Shown piece by piece: positions 27,719 through 34,956 of a stretch of 58,872 bases of DNA. Positions within the stretch are counted from its first letter, which is position 1; each line of letters starts with the position of its first letter. The notes under the pieces are model-generated. The model worked only from the letters and a program-made list of their open reading frames with translations, was not told where the DNA came from and did no database searches. The translations under genes and the position numbers were made by a program. The stretch spans positions 14,792 through 73,663 of the forward strand of contig PLOR01000083.1 of NCBI GenBank assembly GCA_003142185.1. The letters run 5' to 3'. The DNA is from Bryobacterales bacterium (GTDB taxonomy: Bacteria > Acidobacteriota > Terriglobia > Bryobacterales > Bryobacteraceae).

Positions 27719-29716
27719 ATGTCACAGTTTGATCTCCACCGCGTCGCGCGTCATCTTACCCGCAACCTTCGCTGGGTGATTCGCATGGTCCAACTCGCTA
27801 TAATCGCCATCGCTGGAGTCCTCGCGTTCCTTTTGCGATTCGACTTCAGCGTGCCCCCTCATTACTGGCCCCAGGTGCTGGCCAGCCTCTACGTCTGGAT
27901 ACCGGTGAAAGTCCTCGTGTTTCGATCCCTCGGATTAGACCGGGGATGGTGGCGGTATTCTTCCGTTCGCGACCTCGTGCGTGTCGCCGCAGCGAACCTC
28001 GTTGGATCCGTCCTCGCTTCGCTCACCTTAGTGTGGATCGTTCCCAAGGGTTTCCCTCGGTCGATCTATATACTGGATTTCCTCCTTTGCCTTGGAATGA
28101 CCGCAGGAGTCCGCCTGGCAGTGGTGATAGCGGTCGAATTTTCCCGAATGCCGAATCTGCGTGCCAGCAAACGTGCGCTCATTTATGGCGCCGGTGACGC
28201 CGGTGTCGCCCTGCTCGGCGAGATCCAGCGCAATCCCGCACTCTCCTACGAGACCGTAGGCTTCATCGACGACGACCCGGCGAAGGCCGGTAGCTTCATC
28301 CGCCGCGTGAAAGTCTTTGGCAGCGGCGCAGATTTGGCCTCTATCGTGGCGTCTCAGACCATTGAAGCCGTCCTCATCGCCATGCCCTCCGCCACCGGCG
28401 CGCAAATGACGAACATCCTGAAGCATTGCCACGAAGCCGGCGTTGCCTACAAGACCGTACCCGGCCTCGGGGAAGTCATCGAAGGCAACGGCCTGGCCAC
28501 CCATATCCGCGACGTCGACGTCGAGGACCTCCTCGGCCGCATTCCCATTTCGCTCGATGGATCCGCCATCCGTGCCACACTGCACGGCCAGGTCGTAATG
28601 GTCACCGGCGCGGCCGGCTCCATTGGTTCCGAACTCTGCCGCCAAATCGCACGCTTCCACCCAGCCGGCATCGTCGGATTCGAAATCGCCGAGTCCCCCC
28701 TATTCGAAATCGACCGCGAAATGCGCCAAACGTTTCCCGGGGTGCCGTTCTACCCCGAGATCGGCAGCGTTCAGAATCGCACTCGCGTGGACGAAGTCCT
28801 GCGCCAATACTCGCCGACGATCATCTACCACGCCGCCGCCTATAAGCACGTCCCCTTGATGGAGGCGCACGTCTTCGAGGCTATCGAGAACAACGTCTTC
28901 GGGACATACAACGTGGCCGTGGCGGCGGCTGATCACGGTGTCGAAGACTTTGTCATGATCTCTTCCGACAAAGCCGTTCGTCCCACCAATGTCATGGGCG
29001 CCACCAAACGCATTGCGGAGCTGCTGCTGCTGGCCCTGCAGAACGGCCGCACCAAGTACGTTGCCGTGCGCTTCGGCAATGTGCTCGGCTCGAACGGCAG
29101 CGTCATCCCCATCTTCAAAAAGCAGATCGCGGCCGGGGGCCCGGTGACCGTGACTCATCCGGACATGCGCCGCTTCTTCATGACCATTCCCGAAGCGTGC
29201 CAGCTTGTGCTGCAAGCCGCAATCATCGGAGAGGGCGGCCAGATCTGTGTTTTGGATATGGGCGAGCCTGTAAAGATCGTCGATCTGGCGCGGAACTTGA
29301 TTCTGCTATCGGGCTTGAGACCGGACGAAGACATCAAACTCGAATTCACTGGCATGCGTCCCGGCGAAAAGCTCTACGAAGAGCTGAGCACGATGCTCGA
29401 AGACACAGCCCCCACCGCAAATGAGAAGATCCGTATCTACATAGGCAACGGCATGCCCGACGGCGATATGTTGACGTGGTTGGATTGCCTGCGAGAGATC
29501 TGCGAGTCGCGCGATGCCGGCCGTCTGATCGTAGCGCTAAAAGAGATTGTGCTCGATTACAGTCCCAGCGCGCATCTGCTGAGACGCGTCATAGAACCTC
29601 GACGCCGTTCCGCCCGCGTCGCTGTAAGCGTTGAACCTCTAGTGCTACTTGCACACGGCGGCCAGCATCCGGAAAAGCGGTTCCCAATCGAAAAGGGTGA
29701 AGCCAGCGCCGATTGA
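27719..29716 (+). CDS. Membrane nucleotide-sugar 4,6-dehydratase/epimerase (CapD/FlaA1/PglF-like)
   Basis: The 665-residue protein has about four N-terminal helices (MVQLAIIAIAGVLAFLLRF and following) and a CoA-binding-like Rossmann domain (RALIYGAGDAGVALLGEI). A C-terminal extended SDR domain follows with VTGAAGSIGSELCRQI, YHAAAYKHVPLMEAH and SSDKAVRPTNVMGATKR. Family members act on UDP-GlcNAc-type nucleotides and make the 4-keto-6-deoxy intermediate for amino sugars, which suits the aminotransferase upstream. I start at ATG 27719 because MSQFDLHRVARHLTRN precedes the first helix as usual. Confidence 0.9.
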   Translation: MSQFDLHRVARHLTRNLRWVIRMVQLAIIAIAGVLAFLLRFDFSVPPHYWPQVLASLYVWIPVKVLVFRSLGLDRGWWRYSSVRDLVRVAAANLVGSVLASLTLVWIVPKGFPRSIYILDFLLCLGMTAGVRLAVVIAVEFSRMPNLRASKRALIYGAGDAGVALLGEIQRNPALSYETVGFIDDDPAKAGSFIRRVKVFGSGADLASIVASQTIEAVLIAMPSATGAQMTNILKHCHEAGVAYKTVPGLGEVIEGNGLATHIRDVDVEDLLGRIPISLDGSAIRATLHGQVVMVTGAAGSIGSELCRQIARFHPAGIVGFEIAESPLFEIDREMRQTFPGVPFYPEIGSVQNRTRVDEVLRQYSPTIIYHAAAYKHVPLMEAHVFEAIENNVFGTYNVAVAAADHGVEDFVMISSDKAVRPTNVMGATKRIAELLLLALQNGRTKYVAVRFGNVLGSNGSVIPIFKKQIAAGGPVTVTHPDMRRFFMTIPEACQLVLQAAIIGEGGQICVLDMGEPVKIVDLARNLILLSGLRPDEDIKLEFTGMRPGEKLYEELSTMLEDTAPTANEKIRIYIGNGMPDGDMLTWLDCLREICESRDAGRLIVALKEIVLDYSPSAHLLRRVIEPRRRSARVAVSVEPLVLLAHGGQHPEKRFPIEKGEASAD

Positions 29717-29724
29717 GTGACAGC

Positions 29725-30143
29725 ATGCTACCAGAGCAGAACATATTTGAAGCGCGATCCGGTTTCCCTCTCGAGAAGCGGCATGCCCTGATCCTGCTCG
29801 TCTGGGCCGTCCAGATCTGCTGCGTTGTCATCGGCTCACTGCTTTCACCCGAATCGTCCGTGATTGGGCCCTTAGTAGTTTGCACATCAGCTTCAAGGTG
29901 CTGCATTTTTGCGCATACACGTCGTTAGCATTGACAGCGCTGATATCCGTGCGGCGCAGGCCGGCTGCCGTGCTGGCTGCTCTGGCCATGATATTGCTGG
30001 GTGTGGCTTTGGAGTTTGGTCAGAAGCTGGTGCCGGGCCGTTCGTTCGAAGTCGGCGACATGTTCATCAACGGAGCCGGAGTCCTTACCGGCATAGCGAT
30101 CGGAATCCTCAGCCGGGTCGTCTCGGCGGCCAGAGCGGATTAG
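29725..30143 (+). pseudogene. VanZ-like membrane protein interrupted by a frameshift
   Basis: Two overlapping frames together make one VanZ-family protein of about 139 residues. The first (from ATG 29725, or TTG 29713) gives an N-terminal helix and VIGSLLSPESSVIGPL. The second, in another frame, gives HISFKVLHFCAYTSLALTAL, the usual DKxxHFxAY-like segment, then LLGVALEFGQKLVPGRSFEVGDMFINGAGVLTGI. The switch must fall around 29868-29885. It could be a true inactivating indel or a sequence error. VanZ proteins often end polysaccharide loci. Their role is poorly defined. Confidence 0.75.
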
Positions 30144-30293
30144 CCGACCCCTAGGCCTTCGACCGGCAGATCCGGTTCTATCGAAAGGACCGCTCCCTAT
30201 GGTCGCGGCTCCGTTCGGAGGCGCGGCGATTAGGGAGCCGTGCTCCAGTTTAGAGCACTACATCACACGGTCGAAGACCTAGCCGACCTCTAG
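30141..30293. repeat. 153-bp element bounded by 14-bp direct repeats and an inverted repeat
   Basis: The edges carry TAGCCGACCCCTAG (30141-30154) and TAGCCGACCTCTAG (30280-30293), one mismatch. Just inside are inverted arms AGGCCTTCGACCG (30153-30165) and CGGTCGAAGACCT (30268-30280). A further perfect hairpin GTGCTC/GAGCAC lies at 30240-30258. It separates the convergent VanZ-like and histidine kinase genes and could act as a bidirectional terminator or be a small mobile element. The left direct repeat includes the VanZ stop codon. Confidence 0.55.
30187..30213 (-). repeat. Dispersed palindromic repeat, copy 1
   Basis: Read on the minus strand this begins CGGAGCCGCGACC and ends AGGGAGCGG. 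The same sequence, apart from a few central bases, occurs on the plus strand at 34853-34880. The shared parts form a short stem (GACC/GGTC core). Both copies lie outside genes, as expected for a REP-like family. Confidence 0.6.
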
Positions 30294-30348
30294 TTCGACC
30301 TCACCCCACCAGCTTATCCTCCCGGGCACAACGCCCCCACCCCACCCC

Positions 30349-31659
30349 TCACGCCGGCGTTGGCACTGTCAATCGCACCAGCGCGCCACCGCCTTCCCTG
30401 ACGATGAATTCCACCTGGCCGTTGACCAGTTCGGCGCGCTCGCGCATCGAAACCAGGCCCATGCCATGCCCGTCGCGTGCGCCGAAACCGACGCCTTCGT
30501 CCTCCACTTCCAGCACCACCGAATCGGGCAGGAAGGACAGCCGCACGGCGGCGGTTTTCGATTTCGAATGGCGCGCAACATTGTTAAGCGCCTCTTGGAG
30601 CACGCGATAGAGATGGATGGCGATGCCGCGATCCAACTCGCGGCCGGCCCCGTTCTTTTCGTAGCGGATGGCGATTCCGGTCTGCCTTTCGTAGCGCGGC
30701 AGGTAGGCGTCCACGGCGCCTTCAAAGCCTGCGTCGTCCAGCACCACCGGGTGCAGCGCCTGCGACAGCGTGCGCACTTTTTCGAGCGTGTCTTGCACCG
30801 TTTCGTGGATCTCGCGCAGATCGGCGCGATCCGCGCCGGCCTCCGGCGGCGTGCGCCTTTGGGCGCGCTGCAACATGGCGCCGACGGCGGTAAGAATCTG
30901 GCCGAATTCATCGTGCAACTCGCGCGAGATCGAACGGAAAGTGTTTTCCTGCATCGAAATCAACTGCCGTGCCAGTTCGCTGCGGCGCTCGGAAAGCGTC
31001 GCCACGTGCTGGAACATCCGCCGGTTATAGACGACTAGGTAGATGCTGGTGAGCACTACCACGATCAGTACGGCCGCCAGGAAAATATAAACGTTGCGCT
31101 TCGCCCGCGCGTAAATGGCCTGCGTGCGCGCGGCGGCTTCCTGCTCGCTCTCATTATTGGATACGAGCAGGCGCGCCACCGCCGTGCTCAGCGCCTCCTG
31201 CCGCGCTTCGAGCGAAATGCGGATCAGGTCGCGCGCTTTGTCGGGCTCGGTCGCAGCCAGCGCGAACACGCGGTCCAACGCATCCCAGAACTGCGTCACG
31301 CTGCTGGCCAGGTAGGCGCGCTGGTCGGAGCTGCGGTCGAGCGGCGAGGAGCGGCTCTCCTGATCGAGCGCGTCGTCCAGGTCGGTGCGGATGCGGTGAA
31401 ACGGCGCCTGCCACGCGGTCAGCGGATACGGCTCGCTTCCTTCCAGCATGTCCCGCATCGTCACCGCCAGCGTATTCAGGTTGTTCTGAATGCGCAGCAG
31501 CAACAGCGAGTCGGTGCGGTTCCGGTCGATGATGGATGCCTGCAACTGCTCCAGGCTGCGCAGTTGCACAATCGTGTACGCCGAATACACCGTCACCGCC
31601 GATAGCGTGACGGCCAGCCCGGCCAACAAACGGATTGTAGGAGATCGGCCTTGCTCCAC
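30349..31659 (-). CDS. Membrane sensor histidine kinase (HisKA_3/NarL-partner type), orphan
   Basis: The 436-residue kinase has a helix at about 10-31, an extracytoplasmic helical sensor of about 155 residues and a second helix at about 190-210 (VYIFLAAVLIVVVLTSIYLVV). A HisKA_3 domain follows with the phospho-acceptor in FRSISRELHDEFGQ (H249), then an HATPase domain (RVLQEALNNVARHSKSK, VEDEGVGFGARDGHGMGL). The start is GTG at 31659 on the minus strand. This class normally phosphorylates LuxR/NarL-type regulators, but no response regulator is adjacent. It is divergent from the CRTAC1 gene with a 101-bp gap. Confidence 0.88.
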   Translation of the reverse strand: MEQGRSPTIRLLAGLAVTLSAVTVYSAYTIVQLRSLEQLQASIIDRNRTDSLLLLRIQNNLNTLAVTMRDMLEGSEPYPLTAWQAPFHRIRTDLDDALDQESRSSPLDRSSDQRAYLASSVTQFWDALDRVFALAATEPDKARDLIRISLEARQEALSTAVARLLVSNNESEQEAAARTQAIYARAKRNVYIFLAAVLIVVVLTSIYLVVYNRRMFQHVATLSERRSELARQLISMQENTFRSISRELHDEFGQILTAVGAMLQRAQRRTPPEAGADRADLREIHETVQDTLEKVRTLSQALHPVVLDDAGFEGAVDAYLPRYERQTGIAIRYEKNGAGRELDRGIAIHLYRVLQEALNNVARHSKSKTAAVRLSFLPDSVVLEVEDEGVGFGARDGHGMGLVSMRERAELVNGQVEFIVREGGGALVRLTVPTPA

Positions 31660-31760
31660 TAGTATGTTCCCATTATGGCCGCACCGCGCCTATTATGATA
31701 TTTTGACGGCACCGGTGGTGTCGCCGAGGAGGGCGTCTGCCATTTCGAACTAGTCTGACA

Positions 31761-34700
31761 ATGCCACTACGCGGCAAGGTTTTCCTGGTAATCATAGCAA
31801 TCTGTGGATTGGCGTGGCTTGCCCATACGCAGATCAATCGGGCGCGCGAGGCGCAGCTCTGGGAGCACCGCAACCTGGGCAAAGCGTTTTATGAGAACCC
31901 GACCACGCAGCCGCAGGCGGTAACGGAATTCCATACCGCACTGGAGATGGCGCCCGGCTCGGTGCGCGAGCGGCTGAATTACGGCCTGGCGCTGCTGCGC
32001 GTCGGCGAAATGGCGCGCGGTATCGCCGAACTGGAAAAAGTGCAGAAGCAGGACCCCAGGCTGCCGCACACCTGGTTCAACCTGGGCGTTGCATACAAGC
32101 GAGAGAGCGAGTTCGACAAATCGCTCGTCGAATTCGAGGGAATGGCGCGGCTGGTTCCCACCGAGCCGGTGACTCATTACCAGATCGGCACGCTGCTCAA
32201 AATGAAAGGCGAGACCGCCGCGGCCATCAAACAGTTTGAAACCGCGCGCGACCTGAACCCGCTGCTGGCCGCGCCGCATTTCCAGCTCTACGGAATGTAC
32301 CGGCAGGCGAACCGGCCGGCCGATGCAGCCACCGAGCTGCGGCTATTCCAGGATGCGAAGCAGCGTCAGGATGGCGCCGCCATTCCAGAAGACATGGACT
32401 GGTGCACGTATGCGGAAATCTACGATCCCATCGATGAGCCGCAGCCCGCTCCGCTAGCCGCGCCGGTGTATCGCGATGAGAAAATAGCGGATGGATTCCC
32501 CGGCGGCGAGGCTGGCTTGGCCGTGCTCGATCTAGACGGCGGCCCGCGGCCCAGCCTGATTGCCTGGGGCGGCGGGCGCGCGCAACTCTTCCGCAATGGC
32601 AAAACGCCGGTGCCCGATTCGGGATTGGAAGCCCTGCGTGACGTGGTTTCCATCGTGCCCGGCGATTTCGATAATGACGGCTTGCCGGATCTGTGCGTCA
32701 TCACGCGCGGCGGCGCGGCGCTCTATCGCAACGTCAACGGCCATTTCCAGAAGCATGCCGACCTGGCGACCGGCGTCTACCATACCGCCGTCTGGCTCGA
32801 TTACGATCACGATTACGACGAAGACCTGTTCCTCATCGGCCCGCAATCGAAGCTGCTGCGCAACAATGGCGAGGCCGGCTTCAGTGATGAAACCGCTCGC
32901 TTCCCGTTTGTGAGCGGCCACGCCCGTGACGCGGTCCGCTTCGATCTGGAACCGGACACGCCCTACTTCGACCTCGTAGTGAGCTACGACGACCGCCCCG
33001 GCGTGCTCTACCGCGACCGCCTGGTGGGCCACTATGAAGCCGTCCCGCTCGATACATTTCCCCCCATTGCAGGCAACCTGGTGGCGCGCGATGTGAACCG
33101 CGACGGCCGCACCGACTTACTCACGCAAGGCCTGCTGCTGCTCAACCGCCCCAGTAAATTCGAGCCGAAGCCAGCGCTACCCGACGAGGCTTTTCCGCCG
33201 CGCGAAGTGCTCGCCGATTTCGAGGGCAATGGACGCCTCGACCGCGCGGTTCTCAGTCTGGATGGGTCGCTCACCATCCGTCATAACGTCACGCCTGACT
33301 ACGGCAACTGGATCGAAGTGGCTCTCACCGGCGAAAAGAACCCCAAAGCGTCGGTCAACGCCAAGGTGGAAGTGAAGGCCGGCACCAGCTACGAGAAAGT
33401 CACGTACGCCGGCATCCCCGTTGTCTTCCGCCTGAGCGATCGCGCCAAGGTGGATACCGTCCGCATCACCTGGCCCAACGGCCTGGTGCAGAACGAAACC
33501 AATCAGCCGGTAAACAAAGTGGACGCCATCAAGGAAGCGCCTCGCCTGGCCGGCTCCTGCCCGATGATCTTCACCTGGAACGGCAGCCGCTTTCAGTTCA
33601 TCACCGACGTGCTGGGCGTAGCGCCGCTCGGCGCCAGCTCAGGCGATGGCCAATTCTTCCCGGTGGATCACCAGGAATACGTTTCGATCCCGGCCGAAGC
33701 GCTCCAGCAGCGCGATGGCGCTTACGAAGTCCGCGTCACCGAAGAGTTGCGCGAGGTCTCCTATCTGGACCAGATCAAGCTGATGGCGCTCGATCACCCG
33801 GCGGCGACCGAGATCGTCACCAACGAAAAATTCAAGTCGCCGCCCTTCCCGAACTTCCGGCTGTTCGGCGTCACGCGCAAAATCTATCCCGTGGCGGCGC
33901 ACGATTCGAACGGCGCCGATGTGCGCGCCGCCGTGCTCCAGCGCGACCGCGTCTATCCGGATTCCTTCCGCCGCGACCTGGCCGGCGTGGCCGAGTTGCA
34001 TCATCTGGATCTCGATTTCGGCGACGCCGCCCGCTCCAACCGCGCAGCGTTGATTCTTTACGGCTGGGTGGATTGGGCCGACGGCAGCACTTTCCTTTCC
34101 GCCTCGCAGGCGCACCGCGATCTGGTCTTCCCGTATCTTCAGGTGAAGGACGCCGCGGGCAATTGGAAAACCGTGGTGGAAGACATGGGCATGCCCTCCG
34201 GCAAACCGAAGCCGATGGCGGTCGACCTGGCCGGCAAGTTTCTTTCCTCCTCGCGCGAGGTCCGCATTGTCACCAACCTGTGCGTTTACTGGGACGAAAT
34301 CTACCTGGTGGATGACAACGCGCCGCCCGATGTGCGCATGACCCGGTTGCCCCTGGACGCCGCCGATCTCCATTTCCGCGGCTTCTCCAAACCGCTGATT
34401 CATCCTCAGCGCAAACAGCCGGAGCAGTTCGATTACTCGACCGTCATCTTCACTTCGATGTGGAACCCCACGCCCGGCCTGTACACGCGCTACGGCCCCG
34501 TTGAAACGCTGTTGGCCGAGCCAGACGACCGCATGGTGGTGATGGGTTCGGGCGACGAGATTCGCATGCGTTTTCGCGCCGCAGGCCTGCCGCCGGTTCC
34601 TCCCGGATGGAAGCGCGATTTCCTGCTGCTGGTGGATGGTTGGGCCAAGGACGCCGATGCCAACACAGCGTTCTCGCAATCCGTTTTGCCGCTGCCCTTC

Positions 34701-34847
34701 CACGCCATGAGCCGCTACCCGTACCCGGCTGGCGAACACTATCCCGACGATGCGGAGCACACCCAATACCAGCGCGAATACCTGACGCGCCCCGCGCTGC
34801 GGCTGATCAGGCCCCTGGCGCCGGAATTCGCGGAGTCGCGCCGGTGA
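31761..34847 (+). CDS. Large TPR, FG-GAP and ASPIC/UnbV (CRTAC1-like) protein with a C-terminal extension
   Basis: A 1028-residue protein. Residues 5-23 form an N-terminal anchor or uncleaved signal. Tetratricopeptide repeats span about 35-195 (FYENPTTQPQAVTEFHTALEM, HTWFNLGVAYKRESEFDKSL). A propeller of FG-GAP repeats spans about 245-500 (VPGDFDNDGLPDLCVI, WLDYDHDYDEDLFLI, ARDVNRDGRTDLLTQ), then an ASPIC/UnbV domain at about 515-585 (VKAGTSYEKVTYAGIPVVFRL, VDTVRITWPNGLVQ). The last 440 residues are beta-rich and I do not recognise them. It is probably exported and surface or periplasmic. It starts the three-gene locus with the pentaheme cytochrome. Confidence 0.85.
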   Translation: MPLRGKVFLVIIAICGLAWLAHTQINRAREAQLWEHRNLGKAFYENPTTQPQAVTEFHTALEMAPGSVRERLNYGLALLRVGEMARGIAELEKVQKQDPRLPHTWFNLGVAYKRESEFDKSLVEFEGMARLVPTEPVTHYQIGTLLKMKGETAAAIKQFETARDLNPLLAAPHFQLYGMYRQANRPADAATELRLFQDAKQRQDGAAIPEDMDWCTYAEIYDPIDEPQPAPLAAPVYRDEKIADGFPGGEAGLAVLDLDGGPRPSLIAWGGGRAQLFRNGKTPVPDSGLEALRDVVSIVPGDFDNDGLPDLCVITRGGAALYRNVNGHFQKHADLATGVYHTAVWLDYDHDYDEDLFLIGPQSKLLRNNGEAGFSDETARFPFVSGHARDAVRFDLEPDTPYFDLVVSYDDRPGVLYRDRLVGHYEAVPLDTFPPIAGNLVARDVNRDGRTDLLTQGLLLLNRPSKFEPKPALPDEAFPPREVLADFEGNGRLDRAVLSLDGSLTIRHNVTPDYGNWIEVALTGEKNPKASVNAKVEVKAGTSYEKVTYAGIPVVFRLSDRAKVDTVRITWPNGLVQNETNQPVNKVDAIKEAPRLAGSCPMIFTWNGSRFQFITDVLGVAPLGASSGDGQFFPVDHQEYVSIPAEALQQRDGAYEVRVTEELREVSYLDQIKLMALDHPAATEIVTNEKFKSPPFPNFRLFGVTRKIYPVAAHDSNGADVRAAVLQRDRVYPDSFRRDLAGVAELHHLDLDFGDAARSNRAALILYGWVDWADGSTFLSASQAHRDLVFPYLQVKDAAGNWKTVVEDMGMPSGKPKPMAVDLAGKFLSSSREVRIVTNLCVYWDEIYLVDDNAPPDVRMTRLPLDAADLHFRGFSKPLIHPQRKQPEQFDYSTVIFTSMWNPTPGLYTRYGPVETLLAEPDDRMVVMGSGDEIRMRFRAAGLPPVPPGWKRDFLLLVDGWAKDADANTAFSQSVLPLPFHAMSRYPYPAGEHYPDDAEHTQYQREYLTRPALRLIRPLAPEFAESRR

Positions 34848-34852
34848 AAAAT

Positions 34853-34880
34853 CGGAGCCGCGACCGCCAGGGAGCGGTCG
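34853..34880 (+). repeat. Dispersed palindromic repeat, copy 2
   Basis: This copy begins CGGAGCCGCGACCG and ends GGGAGCGGTCG, and contains the perfect hairpin GCGACCG/CGGTCGC with an 8-nt loop. It matches the minus-strand sequence at 30187-30213. It lies 5 bp after the large CRTAC1 gene, where it could also terminate or stabilise the transcript. Confidence 0.6.
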
Positions 34881-34956
34881 CCACTATTATCTCGGAGCCA
34901 CGTTTGCTCGTCGGACAAGTTGAAGCTATTTCTGCCTTGGCCCTTCGGATCTCCCC

